Of a stretch of 64,000 nt of DNA, positions 55,981-63,354 are shown piece after piece. Below the pieces are notes generated by a model. It did no database searches, was not told the origin of the DNA, and worked only from the letters and a program-made list of their open reading frames with translations. The stretch comes from Bacillota bacterium. Lineage in GTDB: Bacteria; Bacillota; Dethiobacteria; DTU022. Each line of letters begins with the position of its first letter. The first letter of the stretch is position 1. Both the position numbers and the translations under genes were made by a program. The stretch is from positions 1 to 64,000 of the forward strand of contig JAWSUE010000003.1 of the NCBI GenBank assembly GCA_033549065.1, given 5' to 3'.

Positions 55981-56502
55981 TTATCCCCTTCCCTTCTCCA
56001 GCGCTTCTTTCAGCATCATTCTGCCCCTGTAAAGCCTGTTTTTAACCAAACTCGGTTCCAGTTCCAGGGTTTCACCAATCTCAGCGTAACTCAGTTCACC
56101 GACATGCTTTAACAGTAAAACTTCCCGATACATCTGCGGCAGAGAATATAACGCTTTAATCAGTTCATCTTCCCCTTCCCTTTCCAAAACATACTTTTCG
56201 GGGCTCTCTTCTTCCGGAGCCTGCAGATCGTCGACCATTTCCACCGGCAGCTCTCGATTGTCTCTTAGCCAGTTACGGCAAAGGTTATTGGCAATCTTGA
56301 AGAGCCAGGGCCCGGCCGGTTTACTTCGGTCAAATCGATTCAGGTGCTTGTAAGCCCGCAGGAATGTTTCCTGTGTGAGATCCTGTGCCATGTAGCTGTC
56401 CCGGGTATAACGCATTGCCAGGCGATAAATCCGATCTCCGTATGTTTCTACCATTTCCTGCATCAGCTTTTGCAATTTAGCACCACCAGTTCGGCTTTCC
56501 AT
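55981..56502 (-). CDS. ECF-type RNA polymerase sigma factor
   Basis: A sigma factor of about 173 residues. Region 2 has A-Q-D-L-T-Q-E-T-F-L-R-A-Y, and region 4 has L-P-Q-M-Y-R-E-V-L-L-L-K-H-V-G-E-L-S-Y-A-E-I-G-E-T-L. The ATG at 56502 is downstream of the dapF-like terminator, which excludes the longer frame from 56586. No good ribosome site precedes it, and a TTG at 56475 behind GGTGG is an alternative. It forms an operon with an anti-sigma factor and an envelope protein, so it probably controls an envelope stress response and its own operon. Confidence 0.88.
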   Translation of the reverse strand: MESRTGGAKLQKLMQEMVETYGDRIYRLAMRYTRDSYMAQDLTQETFLRAYKHLNRFDRSKPAGPWLFKIANNLCRNWLRDNRELPVEMVDDLQAPEEESPEKYVLEREGEDELIKALYSLPQMYREVLLLKHVGELSYAEIGETLELEPSLVKNRLYRGRMMLKEALEKGRG

Positions 56503-56544
56503 AATATATATACACAACAGGTTAAAAAAAGTCTGATCATCCAG

Positions 56545-56570
56545 AAAAAAACCGGCTTTTTGGGCCGGTT
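56545..56570 (-). terminator. Intrinsic terminator after the DapF-fold gene
   Basis: On the minus strand AACCGGC (56570-56564) pairs with GCCGGTT (56556-56550) around CCCAAAAA, followed by six T (56550-56545). Confidence 0.88.
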
Positions 56571-56595
56571 TATCTTTTATACGCATTGGACAAGC

Positions 56596-57537
56596 TTAAA
56601 TTCTTGCCTCGCCGATCGATGTGATCTCTACCAGGCTGTGGGAAAAAACTGCCGAAACCACCCTGCCTGATTCAATCTTCATTTCCAGGGTAGTTATATC
56701 AGGCCCACCCAACTCTATACTGCCACCCGATTCAATTTCGAGGACAACTTTACCATCTGCTGCAGAACTTTGCTGATCAAGCTCTCCGGCAGCTAACACG
56801 GCCAGGCCGAGTGCGACAGAACCGGTTCCACAGGATGGTTCAAAGATATCATCCTGAACATAGTGGGGAAAAACTATCCGCATATTGCCTCTGCGTTCAG
56901 GATGCCAGTCGTAAAGCGCAACATTTGGTTCAACCTCTCCTGTTTCAGATAAAAACCGGTTTTGAATATCCCGCATAGTATCTCTTGTTTTCTGATTCCA
57001 GGTTATAAATTCTGTACCGGGATACCTCTTGATAAACTGGTCAGCGTTGATTACCAAAAACTTTCCGGCTCGCATTACCTCCAAACCATCAAGCATCAGC
57101 CGGAAGACCCCTCTTTCATAACACTCTTTGACGAAACATTCCATAACAGTTCTTACCCTGACGGCTTTACCTTTAGCAGATTCTATTGAAAGTGCCGTTG
57201 GGCCGCATTCTGTATGAAGCATTACCTCGGAAGTAATTCCAGATCGGTCAACACCGAATAAATCTCCCAACTCGGTTTCGATCAGCGCAGCTCCCAGAAC
57301 CTGTGTAAAACCACCACAGGCACTGATAAAACATGGTATTGTCGGTTCGGCAATTTTAACATCAATTTCACCCGGGTTACCGGCAGGATATAGAATTCCT
57401 GCTTCATGGGCATGCAGGTAATTAGGTTCCATCAGTTTAACGGCGATCTCCAATTCACGTCCCACGGGAATTTGATCCCCCCTGAGCAGTATGATCAGGT
57501 TGCCGCCCATGTGACCGCGAACAAAATCAAGTTTCAT
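56596..57537 (-). CDS. DapF-fold epimerase/isomerase, divergent
   Basis: A 313-residue protein with the two-cysteine layout of the diaminopimelate epimerase fold: S-A-C-G-G-F-T near residue 93 and E-P-S-C-G-T-G-S near 237. Canonical DapF has N-G-N-x-D-F at the start and G-N-G-x-R near the first Cys. Neither is present here, and the protein is about 35 residues longer. It may be an amino-acid racemase, a PhzF/PrpF-like isomerase or a divergent DapF. It follows the selenoprotein candidate by 93 bp and ends in its own terminator. Confidence 0.65.
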   Translation of the reverse strand: MKLDFVRGHMGGNLIILLRGDQIPVGRELEIAVKLMEPNYLHAHEAGILYPAGNPGEIDVKIAEPTIPCFISACGGFTQVLGAALIETELGDLFGVDRSGITSEVMLHTECGPTALSIESAKGKAVRVRTVMECFVKECYERGVFRLMLDGLEVMRAGKFLVINADQFIKRYPGTEFITWNQKTRDTMRDIQNRFLSETGEVEPNVALYDWHPERRGNMRIVFPHYVQDDIFEPSCGTGSVALGLAVLAAGELDQQSSAADGKVVLEIESGGSIELGGPDITTLEMKIESGRVVSAVFSHSLVEITSIGEARI

Positions 57538-57618
57538 TCTTCAATATCCTCGCTATCCGAATCATTTAAATTAATTGATGTATTATATGCTTCTAATAAA
57601 GCTAAAACTGTCAGGTCT

Positions 57619-57639
57619 AAGGAGTGAAACTCACCCCTT
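57619..57639 (-). promoter_or_regulatory. Candidate bacterial SECIS element
   Basis: On the minus strand AAGGGGTGA (57639-57631), loop GTT (57630-57628), then TCACTCCTT (57627-57619) form a 9-bp stem with one G-U pair. The loop begins 25 nt after the in-frame TGA at 57657-57655. Known bacterial SECIS rules (short stem, small apical loop with G in the first two positions, loop about 16-37 nt from the TGA) are met. On the plus strand the G-U becomes an A-C mismatch, so pairing is complete only in the coding-strand RNA. No T-run follows, which argues against a terminator. Confidence 0.65.
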
Positions 57640-58029
57640 GAGGTGGAAAAGGTTTCAGTAGCATTTTCCATACTTGCGTACATCGTTCATCCTGGTCGGA
57701 AGACAGGGGCAAACATTTTCCGGGATATTCTCAAAACGGCATGGGCAGTAAAAATCGCCAAAGAGTCTATTCTTTTCTATTAAGCCTTCCATCACCAGTT
57801 CTTTATCCTCGTTGAAAATGTAACCTCGCAGGCGGGCATAGTTTTCAGCCCTGTTGCGCATTTCAACCTCGGGTTCCTGGGCAAAACGGGATGCTTTAAC
57901 CTCAGGTTCTGTTTCGAGGATTTCCAGCTCAGCGCCGCAAACAGTACATACAACTTTATTGCCTACCTCAGGTTCGCCGTTATAAATGAACGAAACACGG
58001 CAGACTTCACAATATATTTTATGCTTCAC
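57631..58029 (-). CDS. Ferredoxin-thioredoxin reductase-like catalytic protein, probable selenoprotein (TGA = Sec125)
   Basis: Reading through the in-frame TGA at 57657-57655 gives 132 residues ending at a second TGA (57633-57631). Stopping at the first TGA gives 124. Residues 7-31 form a LysW-like zinc ribbon (C-E-V-C ... C-T-V-C-G-A-E-L-E-I). The catalytic part has C95-P-C97, C107-P-C109 and Y-G-K-C123-Y-[TGA125]-N-L-F. The family normally ends Y-G-x-C-Y-C-G-L-Y/F; in plant-type enzymes this last Cys is the partner of the active-site disulfide next to the [4Fe-4S] cluster. The TGA replaces exactly that Cys, and the tail continues after it. The GTG start at 58029 (AAAGGGG 9 nt upstream) overlaps the glutaredoxin gene. 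A plain truncation with loss of the Cys is the alternative. Confidence 0.72.
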
Positions 58030-58267
58030 TGTCAAGCGCCCCTTTAATTTCCTCCTCTTTAAATCCCTGTATAACCTGATCGTTGATCACGGTAACCGGG
58101 AATGAGCGCCTTCCGGTCAACTTTTCTACTTCAGCCAAGGCCTGTTTCTGGTCGTCACCTTCAGCCAGATCAACTTCTACAACATCATATTCGACTCCAT
58201 GATCATCAAGCAGTTTCTTCACCTTTTTGCACCACGGGCATGTGCTAAGCGAATATACCTTAACCAT
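58019..58267 (-). CDS. Glutaredoxin-family protein
   Basis: An 82-residue thioredoxin-fold protein with active site C-P-W-C (residues about 9-12), a cis-Pro region S-F-P-V-T-V and G-F-K-E-E at the end, close to glutaredoxin/NrdH. Start choice is the second ATG (58267), 8 nt after AAAGAGG; an ATG at 58270 is possible. It lies 14 bp after serA and overlaps the FTR-like gene, so it is the obvious substrate or partner of that reductase. Confidence 0.9.
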   Translation of the reverse strand: MVKVYSLSTCPWCKKVKKLLDDHGVEYDVVEVDLAEGDDQKQALAEVEKLTGRRSFPVTVINDQVIQGFKEEEIKGALDSEA

Positions 58268-58281
58268 CATACACACCTCTT

Positions 58282-59886
58282 TCAGATTAATTTTGCACTC
58301 CTGTATACAATATTTTCCAATACAATAAACCTCGCTGTATCAATAATATCAAGATCTCTGACTTTCGCAACCTTTTCGGGTTTCATCTTTTCGTCAACCT
58401 GAAGTACCATCATAGCTTCTCCGCCGGCTTCCACCCTGCCCAACTGCATTGAAGCAATATTTACATTTTCATTGCCTAAAAGTGTCCCGATTCTTCCGAC
58501 CACTCCCGGTTTGTCATGATGAGTAGTAATAAGCATATACTTTTCGGGAATAATTTCAATCCGGTAATCATCTACTCTTACAATGCGCATTTCATTATTA
58601 AGCAGTGTTCCCGAGATGTGGTGTTGTTCCTGGCCTGAACGGGCGCTCATTGTGATCAGGTTGTTGTAATTTTTAACTTCTGTGGTAGAAACTTCCCTCA
58701 CGGCTATACCCCTTGCCCTGGCAATATACGGCGCGTTGACCCAGTTTACATCATCCCCGACGACATGGCGCAGAAATCCGATCAGGCAGGATGTTGTCAA
58801 TGGTGCCAAGGGTAAAGTAGATACTTCACCACTATAAGTTAATTCGATCTCATCAACTGATCCACCGAACATCTGAAGATAAAAACTGCCCAGAATTCTT
58901 GTCAGCGGCAGATAGGGTTCCAAAACTGCCCTGGTTTCCGGCATTAGGGCGGGAACGTTAACTGCAGATACAATCGGTTCTCCCCGAAGAGCTTTAATTA
59001 CCTGCTCCGATACCTGAAGGGCAACATTTTCCTGTGCTTCGCGGGTCAGCGCTCCCAGGTGTGGGGTAACAATTACATTATCCAACTCAAGCAGATTGCA
59101 ATTTTCCGGGGGTTCCTGTTCAAATACATCAAGCGCTGCTCCTGCCACCCGGCCTTTTTTTAATGCTTCATAAAGAGCTTGCTCATCGATCAAACCGCCG
59201 CGGGCACAGTTAATAATCCGGATCCCCGGTTTTAACATGGCAAATTCTTTCTCACCAATAATATGTTGTGTGGAAGCATTCAAAGGCAGGTGCAGGGTAA
59301 TAAAATCTGATTGCTTCAACAAATCTTCCAGCGTTACCATGGTGATACCGATTTTTTCTGCCTGATCAGCAGAAATATGGGGATCGTAGCCCACGGTTGT
59401 CATGTTCATCGCCCTCGCCCGACGGGCCACTTCACTACCGATACGGCCGACACCGATGATTCCGAGAATCTTTTTATTAAGTTCTACTCCGGTATATTCA
59501 GACCGCTTCCATTCACCGCATTTAACCGAGCGATTAGCCTCGGTTATATTTCTGGCCATGGATGTCAGGTGAGCTATGGCCAGTTCTGCTGTTGAAATTG
59601 TATTTCCATGAGGTGCATTAATTACAATAATCCCCTTCTCGGTCGCCTTATCGAGATCGATATTATCAACTCCCACACCGGCCCGGCCGATTACTTTCAA
59701 ATTCTTTCCGGCATCAAGAACATGGGCATTGACTTTAGTCCTGCTCCGAACCAACAGCGCATCATAAGTGCCGATTTCACTTATCAGCTGCTCGGGGGTA
59801 ATATCAGGTTGATAGGATACCTCCGCAAACTCCTCCAGTATTTTCAAGCCCTCTTCAGAAAGGGCATCGCTGACCAAAACCTTCAA
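58282..59886 (-). CDS. serA: D-3-phosphoglycerate dehydrogenase
   Basis: A 534-residue NAD-dependent enzyme for the first step of serine synthesis. The Rossmann motif is G-V-G-R-I-G-S-E-V near residue 147. Catalytic residues lie in N-C-A-R-G-G-L-I-D, the E-Q-E-P-P stretch and T-P-H-L-G-A. An intervening ASB domain and a C-terminal ACT domain (about 455-525) make it the long, feedback-regulated form. TTG start at 59886 behind GGAGGTG. It heads the serA-glutaredoxin-FTR run. Confidence 0.97.
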   Translation of the reverse strand: MKVLVSDALSEEGLKILEEFAEVSYQPDITPEQLISEIGTYDALLVRSRTKVNAHVLDAGKNLKVIGRAGVGVDNIDLDKATEKGIIVINAPHGNTISTAELAIAHLTSMARNITEANRSVKCGEWKRSEYTGVELNKKILGIIGVGRIGSEVARRARAMNMTTVGYDPHISADQAEKIGITMVTLEDLLKQSDFITLHLPLNASTQHIIGEKEFAMLKPGIRIINCARGGLIDEQALYEALKKGRVAGAALDVFEQEPPENCNLLELDNVIVTPHLGALTREAQENVALQVSEQVIKALRGEPIVSAVNVPALMPETRAVLEPYLPLTRILGSFYLQMFGGSVDEIELTYSGEVSTLPLAPLTTSCLIGFLRHVVGDDVNWVNAPYIARARGIAVREVSTTEVKNYNNLITMSARSGQEQHHISGTLLNNEMRIVRVDDYRIEIIPEKYMLITTHHDKPGVVGRIGTLLGNENVNIASMQLGRVEAGGEAMMVLQVDEKMKPEKVAKVRDLDIIDTARFIVLENIVYRSAKLI

Positions 59887-59979
59887 AATCTACACCTCCG
59901 GGGTTTCTGCAAGAGAAAAAAGTTGTAAAATTACTATATCACAAATATTTCGAAGCTCCAATAAGGTCAGGCTCCCGAC

Positions 59980-61107
59980 TTATTTCCCATTCACTTTGAT
60001 CGCTCCCTGGGCACAATGTTCCTGGCAGCAGTAACAGCGTATACATTCATACTGGTCTATATCGGGTATACCGAGTTTTAACTCAATTACCTGGGCCGGA
60101 CAAACCTCCGCACATATACCGCAGCTCGTGCACTCACCGGAAAAAACCACGGGATAGGGTCTGCGGGCATAAAGCATGTTCCTGATATACGAAATCGGAA
60201 AAGAGGCAATCATCCGGCTTACTTTTCCTGAACCGGCCGGACCCCGGTCAAAATCTTTAACCCGGCTTTGTTCCAAACTCAACCCTCTAATCTCAATATC
60301 AGCAAGATTTGAGCCGCTCAATTTAAGTTCACGTGCAGCAGCAATAGTCGTTACCTGTTCAGGTTTAAAGCCCGTTATTTCAGCGGCCACACTATCAAGA
60401 GCAATGCCGTTTGGAGAAGCCATGAGCAGGCCAATCTGTTTTGGTTTACCTTTTCTCGGCCCCGGCCCTTCCATGCCGATCACAGCATCAATGATTGAAA
60501 ATGCCGGTTTAACCGCGAGGTAAATATCGATCAATAAACGTGAAAAATCTAGCGGAAGGGGATGTTCAAGGTGATAACGTTTTTTAAAATTACCGGGGAT
60601 ACAGCCGTAAACATTCTTAACTGCCCCGGTCAGCCCTGTCAGGGCATGAGTCTTCAGCTTGGCAACATTAAATATAAGATCAATCTCATCCAGCTCTGCT
60701 GCCAGCGGAATGCTTCTTTCCTTAAAACCGTTAACCTTTTTGTAACTTATCTCTTTGAATGGAAGCACATCTGCTTCTGTTTCGTCAATCACCTGTTGGA
60801 TTCCCGAACTTTTCAGGGCCTCTGCCTGCTTGTCGTTTCCCGGGCTGTCGCCCACAAAGACCTGCCCACCGGCTGTATTAATCAAATCTGTTAACACTTT
60901 GATCAACATGGGGTGTGTAGTTACTGCTTCGGACACTGTAGCAGCAGCCAGCAGGTTCGGTTTCAGAAGAACCTTCTTGCCGGGAGCCACAATCGATCTG
61001 ATACCCCCGAAAGGCTCAAGTATTTTTTTTACAGCAGTATTTAATTCCTCTTCGTGATATTTCGAGCAGCCGGCTATTGTCACGATTGGTTTATCCATGA
61101 GTTTCAT
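59980..61107 (-). CDS. DUF362 protein with C-terminal ferredoxin domain
   Basis: A 375-residue protein. The N-terminal DUF362 domain spans about 1-290, with the family features L-L-K-P-N-L-L near 46 and N-V-A-K-L-K-T-H near 160. Two [4Fe-4S] motifs follow, C-T-S-C-G-I-C-A-E-V-C-P and C-I-R-C-Y-C-C-Q-E-H-C; the second departs from the normal spacing. Such proteins are common in anaerobes, but their function is unknown. ATG at 61107 with AAAGGA 8 nt upstream. The gap 59887-59979 to serA holds only a weak promoter-like TATAGT. Confidence 0.8.
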   Translation of the reverse strand: MKLMDKPIVTIAGCSKYHEEELNTAVKKILEPFGGIRSIVAPGKKVLLKPNLLAAATVSEAVTTHPMLIKVLTDLINTAGGQVFVGDSPGNDKQAEALKSSGIQQVIDETEADVLPFKEISYKKVNGFKERSIPLAAELDEIDLIFNVAKLKTHALTGLTGAVKNVYGCIPGNFKKRYHLEHPLPLDFSRLLIDIYLAVKPAFSIIDAVIGMEGPGPRKGKPKQIGLLMASPNGIALDSVAAEITGFKPEQVTTIAAARELKLSGSNLADIEIRGLSLEQSRVKDFDRGPAGSGKVSRMIASFPISYIRNMLYARRPYPVVFSGECTSCGICAEVCPAQVIELKLGIPDIDQYECIRCYCCQEHCAQGAIKVNGK

Positions 61108-61200
61108 TCCTTCAATCCTTTCGCTGGGTATGATGCTGATTAATCATAATTGAACCTGAACATAGCATGATAAATATATTATCATAATGGAGGCTTCCTG

Positions 61201-61239
61201 AAAAAAAAGAAGCAGTTTATCAACTACAAAAAACTGCTT
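61201..61239 (-). terminator. Intrinsic terminator of the trk genes
   Basis: On the minus strand AAGCAGTTT (61239-61231) pairs with AAACTGCTT (61218-61210). A T-rich run (61208-61201) follows. It lies 37 bp after the trkA stop. The rest of 61108-61275 shows no gene. Confidence 0.85.
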
Positions 61240-61275
61240 TATAATAAACCATTCACCATTAATAAATTAAATCGA

Positions 61276-62634
61276 TCAAAGCTTAACATTAGTAAAGTAA
61301 CGGCCCAATTTGTGAGCTGTTTTCGGAAGTGAAAAAATAATCAGGTGATCTCCCGGATACAACAAAGTGTCTCCATCTGGAACCAAAACATCACTATTAC
61401 GGACGATTGATCCGATCATCATTCCCCTCGGAAGATGCAAATCCTTAATTTTTTCATAAGCGGCCCTTGCAGTTTCAGGCAAAACCACTTCGAGAACTTC
61501 AGCTTTTTCACCCTGAACCATGGAAAGCGCGACCACTTCTTCCTGTTTGGTCAAGCGCAAGATCTGGGCAGCAGCCAGCATTCTGGGATTGATTAAACAA
61601 TGAATACCTAATGTATTATAAACAGATACATACTGAGGCTTTTTTACTTCACAGATAATCTTTTTAACGCCAAATCTCTGCGCCAAAAGGGCTGATACGA
61701 TATTATTACGATCATCTCCAGCTGTGGCAACCACTGCATCGGAACTTTCCATGTCCTCCTCTTTCAGCATGGCATATTCTGTAACATCCCCATGCAGGAT
61801 TAGAGTATCCTTTAGCTCCCTGCTTAACTCCTCGCAGCGTTTGGCATCCTTTTCTATTAGCTTTACTCTGAAAGGCTGGCGGCTGGACTCAAGCTGCAAA
61901 GCCAGCTGACGGCCGACCATCCCTCCACCGAGGATCGTTACCTGGTTGATCCTGGTTTTTTCATGATGAAGCAGCATGCTTATATCTTTTAAAGCCTGAC
62001 TCTTCCCAATCAAATAAATTTTACTGCCCGGCTCGATGATATCATTGCCGTCAGGTATAATGAACTTTCCACCAGGTTTGCTGATACCAACAATAATACT
62101 CTCCGTATTATTCATCGGCAGTTGGTGTAAAGGCACACCGGTTATTTCTGCCTCTTCTCCAACAGTAACACCTACCATCAGCACTTTCCCCTGCGTGAAA
62201 TATTCCACCTCACTGGCATCAGGAAAATGAAGCATCTTCGAAATCTCTGTGGCAGCAACCTGCTCGGGGTTGATTACAGCGCTGATTCCCAATTTCTTGG
62301 GACTGATACCAAAATTGTCATCCATATGTTCCGGGTTGCGTATCCGGCAGACTATCTGCGGTACGCCGTACTGGTTGGCCAGAATACAGGCAATGATGTT
62401 TACCTCATCAAGATCGGTAACAGCTATGAGCATATCGGCATTTTTTATACCGGCCATTTCCAGGGTTGCCGCACTGGCCCCGTTTGTTTCGAGAACCATA
62501 ACATCGAGCGACTCCCTGAACCGCCTGGCCTTCTCTTCAGTTTTTTCGATTACCACTATATCCTGGTTATTTTCAGAGAGGTGCTGCGCCAACTGATAGC
62601 CAACCCCTCCTCCACCGACGATAATGATATGCAT
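61276..62634 (-). CDS. trkA: Trk system potassium uptake protein TrkA
   Basis: A 452-residue cytoplasmic regulator with two tandem RCK units, each an NAD-binding fold plus a ligand-binding RCK-C domain. The first nucleotide motif is G-G-G-G-V-G-Y-Q-L-A at about 6-15; the second is L-G-G-G-M-V-G-R-Q-L near 236-245. It gates the TrkH/KtrB channel. It follows the KtrA-like gene by 30 bp. Confidence 0.94.
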   Translation of the reverse strand: MHIIIVGGGGVGYQLAQHLSENNQDIVVIEKTEEKARRFRESLDVMVLETNGASAATLEMAGIKNADMLIAVTDLDEVNIIACILANQYGVPQIVCRIRNPEHMDDNFGISPKKLGISAVINPEQVAATEISKMLHFPDASEVEYFTQGKVLMVGVTVGEEAEITGVPLHQLPMNNTESIIVGISKPGGKFIIPDGNDIIEPGSKIYLIGKSQALKDISMLLHHEKTRINQVTILGGGMVGRQLALQLESSRQPFRVKLIEKDAKRCEELSRELKDTLILHGDVTEYAMLKEEDMESSDAVVATAGDDRNNIVSALLAQRFGVKKIICEVKKPQYVSVYNTLGIHCLINPRMLAAAQILRLTKQEEVVALSMVQGEKAEVLEVVLPETARAAYEKIKDLHLPRGMMIGSIVRNSDVLVPDGDTLLYPGDHLIIFSLPKTAHKLGRYFTNVKL

Positions 62635-62664
62635 GGTTTATCCGCCTTTCTGGCACCGGGTATT

Positions 62665-63339
62665 TTATACCCAGTCCAGTTTCTCCAGCTGTTTGTTTTC
62701 ACCAATAGCGACGATTATATCGCCTGCTTCAACAACATCTTCGGCAACAGGTGAAATATTCGTGCTGCCCCCGTTATTGCGTCTGAAAGCAATGACGCTG
62801 ACGCCGTAGCGCGCTCTCAGGTTGAGTTCCAACAGCGTTTTACCGACCATCTCAGCCGGTGCCTTTACTTCCACAACACTGTAATCATCCGACAGCTCGA
62901 TCATGTCAATAATGGTCGGTGCAATTAAGCTGCGGGCGATTTTTTGCCCCATGTCACGCTCCGGATAAATTACCCTGTTTATACCGATTTTTTCCAGAAC
63001 TTTACCATGAAGGTCTGTCTGAGCTTTAGCCACAATATACCTGGCTTCCTTTTCGATCAGCAGAATTGCAGCCATTATACTGGCCTGCACATCAAAACCA
63101 ATGGCTAATACAATTGCATCAAAATCTCTTACGCCAAGGGCTTTAACGCAACTTTCGGAAGTGATATCAGCAGAAACTGCATCCGTTACGTCACTGCTGA
63201 TCTGCTGAACTAAGGTTTCATCCTTATCAACCACCATAACATCATGGCCGGCATCGCAAAGTGTTCGGGCAACACTTTTGCCAAAACGTCCAGCGCCAAT
63301 TACCAAAAAAGACTTTTTCAAATTAAGGACCTCCATCAA
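62665..63339 (-). CDS. Potassium channel regulator, single-RCK type (KtrA/TrkA-N)
   Basis: A 224-residue protein with one RCK unit: nucleotide motif V-I-G-A-G-R-F-G-K-S-V near residues 13-23, acidic strand end V-V-D-K-D-E, and RCK-C domain at about 140-222. It forms octameric rings that gate KtrB-type channels. It lies 15 bp after the channel gene, its likely partner. Presence of both a KtrA and a TrkA regulator for one visible channel is notable. Confidence 0.92.
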   Translation of the reverse strand: MMEVLNLKKSFLVIGAGRFGKSVARTLCDAGHDVMVVDKDETLVQQISSDVTDAVSADITSESCVKALGVRDFDAIVLAIGFDVQASIMAAILLIEKEARYIVAKAQTDLHGKVLEKIGINRVIYPERDMGQKIARSLIAPTIIDMIELSDDYSVVEVKAPAEMVGKTLLELNLRARYGVSVIAFRRNNGGSTNISPVAEDVVEAGDIIVAIGENKQLEKLDWV

Positions 63340-63354
63340 TATTTTGCTACGTAT

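Noticed and set aside
57619-57639. Hairpin after the FTR-like gene read as an intrinsic terminator
   Set aside because: No U-run follows the stem on the coding strand, the second stop codon lies inside the stem, and distance and loop fit a SECIS better.
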